From NCBI RefSeq assembly GCF_000689255.1, contig NZ_HG964446.1, positions 1,875,191 through 1,939,190 on the forward strand: a stretch of DNA of 64,000 nucleotides, written 5' to 3'. A program made the position numbers and the translations under genes. Shown one piece after another: positions 8,214-17,200 of the stretch. Each line of letters opens with the position of its first letter. The stretch's first letter is position 1. Origin of the DNA: Mycobacterium triplex. Its GTDB lineage: Bacteria; Actinomycetota; Actinomycetes; Mycobacteriales; Mycobacteriaceae. The notes below the pieces were generated by a model that was not told the origin of the DNA, made no database searches, and saw only the letters and a program-made list of their open reading frames with translations.

Positions 8214-8447
8214 ATGGCTACTCAAGAGGGGAGCCGGTGGGACGTCAGCATCAAGAGCAACGCGGTTTGCCTTGAGCGCATCTCTGACGACGAAGACCAA
8301 GTGTTCGAAGATTCGCTGGCATCCGACGAGGCCCGAAAGCTGGCGGGGCTCCTGACGAAGTTCGCCGACAAGCTCGACGAGTCCGACGAATCCGAAGAGT
8401 CCGGCGAATCCGAAGACACCGGGGACGCCGACAAGTCCGAGGACTAG
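8214..8447 (+). CDS. Small acidic hypothetical protein
   Basis: 77 residues: a folded-looking N-terminal half (RWDVSIKSNAVCLERISDDE, ARKLAGLLTKFADKLDE) and a C-terminal tail made almost only of Asp, Glu, Ser and Gly with repeated DESDE/ESGES units. No family is recognised. The tail may keep the protein soluble or bind a basic partner. ATG 8214 follows GAAGGCGGGATCG. It has a possible SigF-type promoter at 8132-8156, which would fit a stress role; this is inference. Confidence 0.65.
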   Translation: MATQEGSRWDVSIKSNAVCLERISDDEDQVFEDSLASDEARKLAGLLTKFADKLDESDESEESGESEDTGDADKSED

Positions 8448-8488
8448 TGTCGTGAGTCGTTAATCCGCGATTGGAAGGCTACGTCGAG

Positions 8489-8538
8489 CGTGGGTGATAT
8501 GCACGCAATTCCAGCACTTTTCGTGCATATCACCCACG
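8489..8538. repeat. Long intergenic hairpin, 17-bp perfect arms
   Basis: CGTGGGTGATATGCACG at 8489-8505 is the exact reverse complement of 8522-8538, around a 16-base loop. No T run follows, so it does not look like a normal terminator. It lies in the 199-base gap between the acidic gene and the MFS gene. It shares the motif CGAGCGTGGG with another intergenic hairpin at 29274-29331. Confidence 0.75.
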
Positions 8539-8646
8539 TTCGGCGAGCCAAAGCAACGTGCGATGAAAATTATTGGCTCACGGCACTAGACCCCGGCGGG
8601 TAGCTGCCGAGACAACGTCGGCGCGGCGCACTCAGTTGCCGTCTAT

Positions 8647-10125
8647 ATGCTCGGCAGCGCTATGAACGACGCGCCGTCGGCAACCATCGGGCAATCGGGC
8701 GTGGGTGAGGCCGACCACCCCGACAAGCTGGACGCCAGGCTGCTCCGGATCGGCGCGGTATGCGGGCTGGGCGCCCTGATGGGGTTTCTGGACGCGACCG
8801 CGGTCGCCGTCGCCCAGCGCACCTTCGTCGCCGAATTCGGATCCACTCCGGCCGTCGTCTCGTGGACGATCGCGGGCTACCTGCTCGCGTTCGCGGCCGT
8901 CGTCCCGGTAACCGGCTGGGCAGTCGACCGGTCCGGCACCAAACGGCTGTTCATATTCGCGGTCACCGTCTTCACGGTGGCTTCGTTGCTGTGCACAATC
9001 GCACCGAATATCTTGCTGCTCATCACTTTTCGGGTACTTCAAGGAATCGGTGGCGGCATCTTGTCGCCGCTGAGTTTCGTGATCGTGACACGGGAGGCAG
9101 GCCCCAAGCGGCTCGGCCGCCTGGTCGCGGTGGGGGCGGTTCCCTTCCTGCTCGGCCCTATCGGTGGGCCGATCCTGGGTGGGTGGCTGATCGGCACCTA
9201 CGGCTGGAAGTGGATATTCCTGATCAACCTGCCGATCGGCCTGGCCACTGTCGCGCTTGCGGCGATCATGTTTCCGAAGGATCGTCCGGCGCCGTCGGAG
9301 GCACTCGACGTCGTCGGCGTGCTGCTGCTCTCACCCGGCGTCGCGACATTGCTGGCCGGGGTCTCGTCCATTCCCGAGCATCCGACCCTCGCCGATCCCC
9401 ACGTGTTCATGCCGATAGCGATCGGCCTGACATTGATCGTTGCCTTCGCCGTTCACGCCTGGCGCCGCACCGAGCACCCGCTCGTCGACCTGAGACTGTT
9501 CGCCAACCCGGTGGTCTCGTTGGCCAACGTGACGCTGCTGCTGTTCGCCGCCACCTACGTCGGCGTCTTGCTCGTGGTTCCAAGCTATTTCCAGGTCGCG
9601 CTGCACCAGACGCCGATGCAGTCGGGGCTGCACCTGATCGCGATGGGAGTCGGCGTCGTCGTGGCCACGCCCTTGTCCGGGGCGGTCATGGACAAATTCG
9701 GGCCCGGCAGGATGGTGCTGATCGGCTTCCCGCTGCTGGCGACGGGGCTGGGCATCTTCACGATCGGGGTCGCCCACCAGGCCGACTATTCGCCGACGCT
9801 GTTGGCCGGCCTGCTGGTCATGGGCCTGGGAATCGGCTGCGCCGCCACGCCGCTGTCCGCCGGGTGCGTGCAGTCGTTGGCGCCGCATCAGATCGCGCGG
9901 GCCACCACCCTGCTGGGCATCACCGACCAGTTAGGTGGCGCCATTGGCGCCGCGTTGATGGCCGTCCTGCTGACCGATCAGCTCAATCGCCAGAACGACC
10001 TGGGCACCGCATACACGGCGGTGTTTGTGGTGGCCGCCGCGCTGGCGGCGGGCACGATCGTCCCCGCGGCCTTCCTGCCGAAGAAGCCGGTCGTTGTTGC
10101 CGCCCCGGCCCGTTCGCAAACTTAG
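8647..10125 (+). CDS. MFS transporter, DHA2 (EmrB/QacA) type
   Basis: A 492-residue transporter with about 14 predicted membrane segments. Near the N terminus is DATAVAVAQRTFVAEFGSTP, and motif-A-like and motif-C-like regions follow (AVDRSGTKRLF; VPFLLGPIGGPILGGWLIG), as in drug:H+ antiporters of the DHA2 group. ATG 8647 and ATG 8662 are both possible starts. Its stop codon lies inside the IdeR-like box of the formyltransferase/NRPS locus 90 bases on. It could export the product of that locus, but it lies upstream of the box and would need its own promoter. Confidence 0.9.
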   Translation: MLGSAMNDAPSATIGQSGVGEADHPDKLDARLLRIGAVCGLGALMGFLDATAVAVAQRTFVAEFGSTPAVVSWTIAGYLLAFAAVVPVTGWAVDRSGTKRLFIFAVTVFTVASLLCTIAPNILLLITFRVLQGIGGGILSPLSFVIVTREAGPKRLGRLVAVGAVPFLLGPIGGPILGGWLIGTYGWKWIFLINLPIGLATVALAAIMFPKDRPAPSEALDVVGVLLLSPGVATLLAGVSSIPEHPTLADPHVFMPIAIGLTLIVAFAVHAWRRTEHPLVDLRLFANPVVSLANVTLLLFAATYVGVLLVVPSYFQVALHQTPMQSGLHLIAMGVGVVVATPLSGAVMDKFGPGRMVLIGFPLLATGLGIFTIGVAHQADYSPTLLAGLLVMGLGIGCAATPLSAGCVQSLAPHQIARATTLLGITDQLGGAIGAALMAVLLTDQLNRQNDLGTAYTAVFVVAAALAAGTIVPAAFLPKKPVVVAAPARSQT

Positions 10126-10140
10126 GGAAGCCTAAGGTAA
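10122..10140 (+). promoter_or_regulatory. IdeR (iron repressor) box-like operator
   Basis: TTAGGGAAGCCTAAGGTAA matches 16 of 19 positions of the IdeR consensus TWAGGTWAGSCTWACCTWA. A second half-site, TAAGGTAAGC, overlaps it at 10133-10142, giving a tandem half-site arrangement. It overlaps the stop codon of the MFS gene and lies 74 bases upstream of the formyltransferase ATG. This is the position expected for iron-dependent repression of a siderophore operon. Confidence 0.72.
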
Positions 10141-10213
10141 GCTTCCGTGCTTGTGGATGGTGCTCTGAGGAGTGCCGTCGTGGCCGGGGCGAACAGTGAG
10201 TGGGTTTTGCGTC

Positions 10214-11152
10214 ATGCGCGTGGTGTTTTTTGGGTTCCAGACGTGGGGCTACAAGACCCTTCAGGCGCTGATCGATCTCGAGCACGAAGTCGTACTCGCC
10301 GTGACCCACCCCGCCAGCAGCGAATCCTACAAGGCGATCTGGTCGGCGCCGGTCGACCAACTTGCCCGCGACCACGGCATCCCGGTGCACTTCGCCGAGC
10401 ACGTTGACGCCGAAATCATCGATTTGGTCAGTCACTTCGAGCCCGACGTCATCGTCGTCAACAGCTGGTACCACCGGATGCCGGCGGAGCTGTATGACCT
10501 TCCACCGCACGGCACCTTGAACTTTCACGATTCGCTGCTGCCGAAACTCACCGGGTTTTCCCCGGTGCTGTGGGCACTGATCAGCGGGGAGTCCGAGTTC
10601 GGCCTGACTGTGCACCGGATGGACGACGGTCTGGACACCGGCGACATCCTGGTCCAGCGCTCGCTGCCGATCGGACCGACCGACACCGGCACCGAACTGG
10701 TGATGCGGGGCATGGACCTGATTCCGGGAGCCCTGGACGAAGCGTTGACCGCGCTGGAGTCGGGCACCGCCGTCTTTCGGCCCCAGAACAAGGCGGAACG
10801 GACGTACTTCCACAAGCGTTCGGAACGCGACAGTTTGATCGACTGGAGTTGGCCGGCAGCGGATCTCGAGCGGTTTGTGCGCGCGCTGTCCGACCCCTAT
10901 CCCCGTGCTTTCACCTACTACCGCGGAGAGCGAATCGAGGTTCTCGAGGCGCGTGTCTCGAGCGCCCGGTACGGCGGTACGCCGGGCCGGGTGATGGTGC
11001 AGGAGGAAGGCGGTGTGGTGGCGTGCGGGCCGGACGTGCGTCGAGGGGGCAACCGCGGCTTGCTGATCACTCGTGTCCGTTCCTCGGACGGGGTCGAATG
11101 CTCTGGGGAGAAATACTTTCGGCGTGGGGGCTACCTGGATAGCCACCCATAG
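10214..11152 (+). CDS. FxbA-like formyltransferase (hydroxyornithine N-formylation type)
   Basis: 312 residues of methionyl-tRNA-formyltransferase fold. The catalytic triad of 10-formyl-THF transferases is intact: Asn103 and His105 in TLNFHDSLLP, and Asp144 in LDTGDI. The opening VVFFGFQTWGYKTLQALI and the WSWPAADLERFVRAL region resemble FxbA, the formyltransferase of M. smegmatis exochelin synthesis, as I remember it. In such pathways formyl-THF formylates the side-chain N-hydroxyl amine of ornithine to make an iron-binding hydroxamate. ATG 10214 is chosen because the protein fold starts there. The NRPS follows 53 bases later and an IdeR-like box precedes it. Confidence 0.88.
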   Translation: MRVVFFGFQTWGYKTLQALIDLEHEVVLAVTHPASSESYKAIWSAPVDQLARDHGIPVHFAEHVDAEIIDLVSHFEPDVIVVNSWYHRMPAELYDLPPHGTLNFHDSLLPKLTGFSPVLWALISGESEFGLTVHRMDDGLDTGDILVQRSLPIGPTDTGTELVMRGMDLIPGALDEALTALESGTAVFRPQNKAERTYFHKRSERDSLIDWSWPAADLERFVRALSDPYPRAFTYYRGERIEVLEARVSSARYGGTPGRVMVQEEGGVVACGPDVRRGGNRGLLITRVRSSDGVECSGEKYFRRGGYLDSHP

Positions 11153-11205
11153 TGTGGTCAGCGACGAAAAGCCCTTGCGCGGCTGAGGATTCCGGTCTTT
11201 TCTAG

Positions 11206-14200
11206 ATGCTCGACTACGGTACGCAACAGGACACGTTGGGGTCGTTGACCCCCGCGCAGCGTTCGATATGGGTTGCCCAGGAACTCCGGCCCGAAGTTCC
11301 TTACAACTTCGCCGGTTACGTCGAGATCGATCACGATGTCGATGCCGAAAAGCTGATGGCCGCCTGCGAATCGGCGGCCACCCGGTTCGGCACACCATGC
11401 GCGCGGCTTGACCTCGACGACGGCGAACCCGTCTTCATGCTCGACCACGCGGTGCCGCAGACCCTGCACTGTGTTGATCTGCGTGCCGAGTCCGACGCGG
11501 TGGCCGCCGCGCGCAGCTGGATGGACGACGACTACCGGCGGCCGGTCGACCTGATTCGGGACCGACTCACCAACTTCGTGCTGCTGCGGATCTCCGACAA
11601 GCTCTGCTACTTCTACGTGCGTGCGCACCACGTCCTGTTGGACGGCTACGGCGCATACAGTTTCTTGCGCCACGTTGCCGACGTCTACTCGGGCGCGCCC
11701 GCCAAAACCGGCGAGGTGGATTTCTCGGAGTTCGCCCTCATCCGTGCCGCGGACGAGAAATATCGGCGTTCCTCACGCAGCCAGACCGATGCCGAGTTCT
11801 GGCAGGGCGTGCTGCGTGGTTCCCCCGAAGTCGTCGATCTGTCGGGCCGGCAACGGTCGGTGGCACCGCGCCACCCGATGGTGTGCGAACTGGCCTGCCC
11901 GCAGAGCCGATTCGACGTCGCACGGGTTGTCGCGGCAATGGCGGTTTTCCTCGCGAAAACGACCGGGCGACAAACAGTCTCGCTGTCGCTGCCGGTATCG
12001 GCACGCACCACCGCCGCGCTGAAGAACTGCGCGGGCATGGTGTCGAACATGGTCCCGCTTCTCATCGATGTGGCTGACAACGACACCATCGGCGCGCTGA
12101 CCGATCGGGTGGGCAAAGCCGTCGTGGGTGCGCTGCGCCATCAACAGTTCCGGCGCTTCCCGGACATCATGGGAAACCGGCTGGACACCAACCTCGAGTT
12201 CGGCCCGACCGTCAACGTGCTCGACTTCGCCGCACCCCTGTATTTCGGCCCGTCCGAAGCTGTTTGCAACATATTGAGCAACTTTCCCATTCAAGACATC
12301 GCGGTCAACATCTATCCGCAGCTGGGCGACGGCGCACCGCGGGTCCACTTCGCGTGGAATCCGGACCGGTATGCCGACGACGAGATCGCCCGGCACATCG
12401 CCCGTTTGGAGTCGCTCTTCGACCGTCTGCTGGTGGCGGATCCGTCCGTGGTGGTGGGCGAGGTGGCGCTGCTCGACGACAACGAGCGGGCACGACTGGA
12501 TCTGCTGGGCAATCGGGTGGTGCTGGATCGGCCGGTGATCGGGGCGTCGATACCGGAATTGTTTGCGGCGCAGGTGGTTCGTACACCCGAGGCGGTCGCG
12601 ATCAGCTGCGCCGGTCGCTCGATGACGTATCGAGAGCTCGACGAGTCATCCAATCGCCTGGCGCACCTGCTGGTCGAGCGAGGCGCGGGTCCGGGTCGCT
12701 GTGTGGCGGTGCTGTTTTCCCGCTCGGCCGAGGCGATCGTGGCGATCCTGGCCGTGCTGAAGTCAGGGGCGGCGTATCTGCCGATCGACTCGGCGGTGCC
12801 CGATTCGCGCATCGAGTTCATGCTGGCCGATGCCACGCCGATCGCGGCGATCAGCACCGCGGAGCTGGCCGGGCGTTTCGGCGGGCATGCGCTGCCGGTG
12901 ATCGATGTCGAGGATCCTGGTATCGACTCGCAATCCAGCGCGGCCTTGCCGGTGCCGGCCGCCGACGACGTCGCCCACATCGTGTACACCTCGGGCACGA
13001 CGGGCATCCCCAAAGGGGTCGCGACCACGCACCACAACGTGACTCAGCTGTTGGGCCCATTGCACATGGGTCTGCCGTCCGGGCCGGGACAGGTGTGGTC
13101 GCAGTGGTATTCCTATGCCTTCGATGCGTCGGTGGAGGAAATCTGGGGTGCGTTGTTGCACGGATCGCGGTTGCTGATCGTGCCCGAATCGGTGGCCGCC
13201 GTCCCAGATGACTTCCAGGACTTACTGATTGCCGAGCGGGTCACCGTGCTGCATCAGACTCCATCGGCGGTGTCGGCGCTGTCGCCCGAAGGCTTGGCGG
13301 CCGCGGCGTTGGTGGTGGCCGCCGAACCGTGTGCGGTGGAGTTGGTGGATCGGTGGGCGCCCGGCCGGGTGATGACCAACGCCTACGGGCCGACGGAGAC
13401 CACGCTGTGCGTGACGGTCAGTGTGCCGCTGCGGGCGGGAGCCGGGGTGGTACCCATCGGAGTACCGATCCCGGGCGCGGCGCTGTTCGTCCTCGACGCG
13501 CGGTTGCGGCCGGTGCCACCCGGGGTGATCGGCGAGCTGTATGTCGCCGGTTGGGGTGTCGGGCTGGGCTACCTGCGACGGGCGGGGCTGACGGCGTCGC
13601 GGTTCGTGGCCTGCCCCTTCGCATCCGGGCAACGGATGTATCGCACCGGAGATCTAGTGTGCTGGGGTCCCGATGGTCAGCTGCGTTACATCGGACGCGC
13701 CGACGAGCAGGTCAAGGTCCGTGGGTACCGCATCGAGCTCGGTGAAATCCAGTCGGCGCTAAGCGGTTTGGATGGGGTCGAGGCCGCGGTCGTCGTGGTT
13801 CGCGAGGATCGCCCCGGCGACAAGCGTCTGGTGGGCTACGTCACCGAGGCGGTTCCCGGGTTGGTCGAAGTCGACGCTGCGCGGACTCGGCTGGCCGAGC
13901 GATTGCCGGCCTACATGGTGCCGGCCGCGGTCGTGGTGGTGGCCGCGTTGCCGTTGACGGTCAACGGCAAGCTCGACACCCGCGCACTACCGGCACCGGA
14001 GTACCGCGACGCCGAGTACCGCGCCCCGTCCAATGCCGTCGAGGAAATTCTGGCCGCCATCTACGCCGAGGTCCTCGGCCTGGACCGGGTCGGAATCGAC
14101 GACTCCTTCTTCGATCTCGGCGGCGACAGCATCCTGTCGATGCGGATCGTGGCCCGGGCGCGAGCGGCCGGGGTACTGTGTCGCCCGCGTGACATCTTCG

Positions 14201-17200
14201 TCGAACAAACCGTGGCCGGTCTGGCGCGCGTGGCCACGATCGTCACCGCCGGTGACGATGTGGTCGACGAGGGTGTCGGTCCCGTCGTCGCAACCCCCAT
14301 CATGCGCTGGCTGCACGGTGTGGACGGCCCGGTCGACCAGTTCAACCAGACGATCGTCGTCCAAGCCCCGTGCGGCGTCACCGATGCCGATGTCAGCGTG
14401 GTGCTGCAGGCCCTGCTGGACCGACATGGGATGCTGCGCCTCTACGTCGACGACGACGGCGCGGGGCAGTGGTCCCTGCACGTTCCCGAGCCGGGCTCGG
14501 TGCGCGCGCACGACTGCCTGCACATCACGGCGGCGTTGTCTGACGCGGCGCTGGTCGAGGCGCGGTCGCGATTGAACCCGGCTGCCGGGGTGATGCTCAG
14601 CGCGCTGTGGATCACCTCGACCAGTCAGCTGGCATTGGTCGTGCACCACCTCGCCGTCGACGGCGTGTCGTGGCGAATCCTGTTGGAAGACCTCAATATT
14701 GCCTGGGCGCAGCACCGCAGCGGACGGCCGGCAGCATTGCCGGCGGGTGGCACATCGTTCGCCCGCTGGTCGTCGCTGCTCGGGCAACACGCGCGCCACC
14801 CGGACGTCACGACGCACGCCGAGGTGTGGCGGAATATCGCGACGACCCCCGCGGCGTTACCGGCGGCGCAGCCCGACGTGGACACCTACGCCAACGCCGG
14901 CAAGCTGTCGCTGACGCTGGACGCCGAGACGACCCGCACCCTGCTCGGCGAGGTGCCCGCGGCGTTTCACGCTGGCGTGCAAGACATTCTGGTGATCGCC
15001 TTCGGCCTGGCCTTGGCGGAGCTACTGGGCACCGGGGGCGCGCCGATCGGAATCGACGTGGAAGGCCATGGCCGCCACGAGCTGCCGGGCGCCCAGGTGG
15101 ATTTGTCCCGCACGGTGGGCTGGTTCACCGCCAAGTACCCGGTGGCGATCAGTGTCGGTGAGCTGGACTGGGCGCAGGTGACCGGCGGCGAGCTTGCACT
15201 GGGGGCGGTGATCAAAGATGCCAAGGAACAGCTGCGCGCCTTACCCGATGGCGTGACCTACGGCTTGTTGCGCTACCTCAACGACGAGGTGGACCTGAGC
15301 GGGCCGGACCCGGCTATCGCGTTCAACTACCTCGGCCGCCTGGGCGGTCTCGCCGAATTGACCGAGGATCTGTGGCGACCCGCCGTCACCGCGTCGACGG
15401 CCGTCGCCGCGGCGACGGCGGTACCGATGCCGCTGAGCCACACCCTGACGCTCGATGCCGGCACCCTCGAGGGCGAGGACGGCCCGCGCCTGCACGCCAG
15501 CTGGACGTGGGCTCCCACCGCGTTGAACCATGCCCGGGTAGATCGGCTGAGCCAGTTGTGGTTTGAGGCGCTGGCCGGGATCTGCGCGCATGTGCGCCGC
15601 GGTGGCGGCGGGTTGACCCCGTCGGACATCCTGCCCGCCCGGCTGACCCAACAGCAGATCGGCGACCTCGAGCAGCAGCACGCGATTGCCGACGTGTTGC
15701 CGTTGACCCCGTTGCAGCAGGGGCTGTACTTCCACGCCACCCTCGCGCAGAGCAGCGGTGCCGATCCCTATGCGCCACAGCTGGATATCAGCATGGCCGG
15801 GCAGCTGGACTGGGTCCGGCTGTGCGAGGCGGTGCACGCCGTGGTGGCGCGTCATCCCAACTTGGCGGCACGTTTCTGCCTAGACCCGCCCGTGCAAATC
15901 ATCCCCGCCGACCCCGCGCCCGCGTGGCAGTACGTCGACCTGCGTGGCGGCACCGACATCGAGGGACAGATCCAGCGGTTGTGTGCCGACGAACGCGCCG
16001 CGGTCTGCGACCTGGCCAACCCGCCGGTCTTTCGGGCGGCGCTGATTCGCACGGCCCCAGACCGATACAGGTTCGTGCTCACCAATCACCACATCGTGCT
16101 CGACGGCTGGTCGTTGCCGATCGTGCTGCAGGAGATCTTCGCGAGCTATCGCGGGCAGCGGCTGCCCGCGCCGGTGCCGTTCCGCAAATTCGTCGCCTGG
16201 CTGGCCAATCGGGACACCGACGCCGCCGCGACGGCGTGGCGCGAGGTGCTATCGGGCTTCGACACACCGACATTGGTCGGCTCGCGGGACGCGCAGGGCC
16301 AACGCGGGCGGGCGTCGCTGCGTCTGTCGCAACAGGCCACGCAGGCGCTGGCCCAACTCGCCCGCGCACACCACACGACCGTCAACACCGTCTTGCAGGC
16401 CGGCTGGGCGCAGCTGCTGATGTGGCTGACCGGCCAGCACGACGTGGTTTTCGGCGCGACGGTCTCGGGGCGCCCCACCGACGTGCCCGGCGCGGAATCG
16501 ATTGTGGGACTGCTGATCAATACCGTGCCGGTGCGGGCGCGTACCACCGCGGCGACCACCGCGGCCGAGTTGCTCGAGCAATTGCACCGCGCCCACAACG
16601 ACACGCTGGAACACCAACAACTGGCACTCAGCGACATCCACCGCGGCACCGGTCACGACCGGCTGTTCGACACGCTGTTCGTCTACGAGAACTACCCGAT
16701 CGACGCCACGGCGTCCGCCGGTCTGGGTGAGCTGGCCATCACGCGGTTCACCAGCAATGAATCCACCCACTATCCGCTGACCCTGCAAGCCACGCCGGGC
16801 AGCGAGATGGGCTTGAGCATCGAATACGACTGCGATCGGTTCGATGCCGAAAGCGTTGGGGCGCTTATCGATAGGTTGCAACGGATACTGGCGGCGATGG
16901 TGGACGATCCGTCGCGAAGGTTGTCGTCGGTGGATGTTCTCGATGCGACCGAGCGGGCCCGGCTGGATGCGGTGGGTAACCGCGCGGTGCTGGACCGGCC
17001 GGCGCTGGGCGCCTCGATACCGGAATTGTTTGCCGCGCAGGTGGTTCGGACCCCCGAGGCGGTCGCGATCAGCTGCGCCGGTCGCTCGATGACGTATCGA
17101 GAGCTCGACGAGTCGTCTAATCGGCTGGCGCACCTGCTGGTCGGGCTGGGCGCCGGCCCGGGTGAATGCGCGGCGGTGCTGTTCCCCCGGTCGGCCGAGG

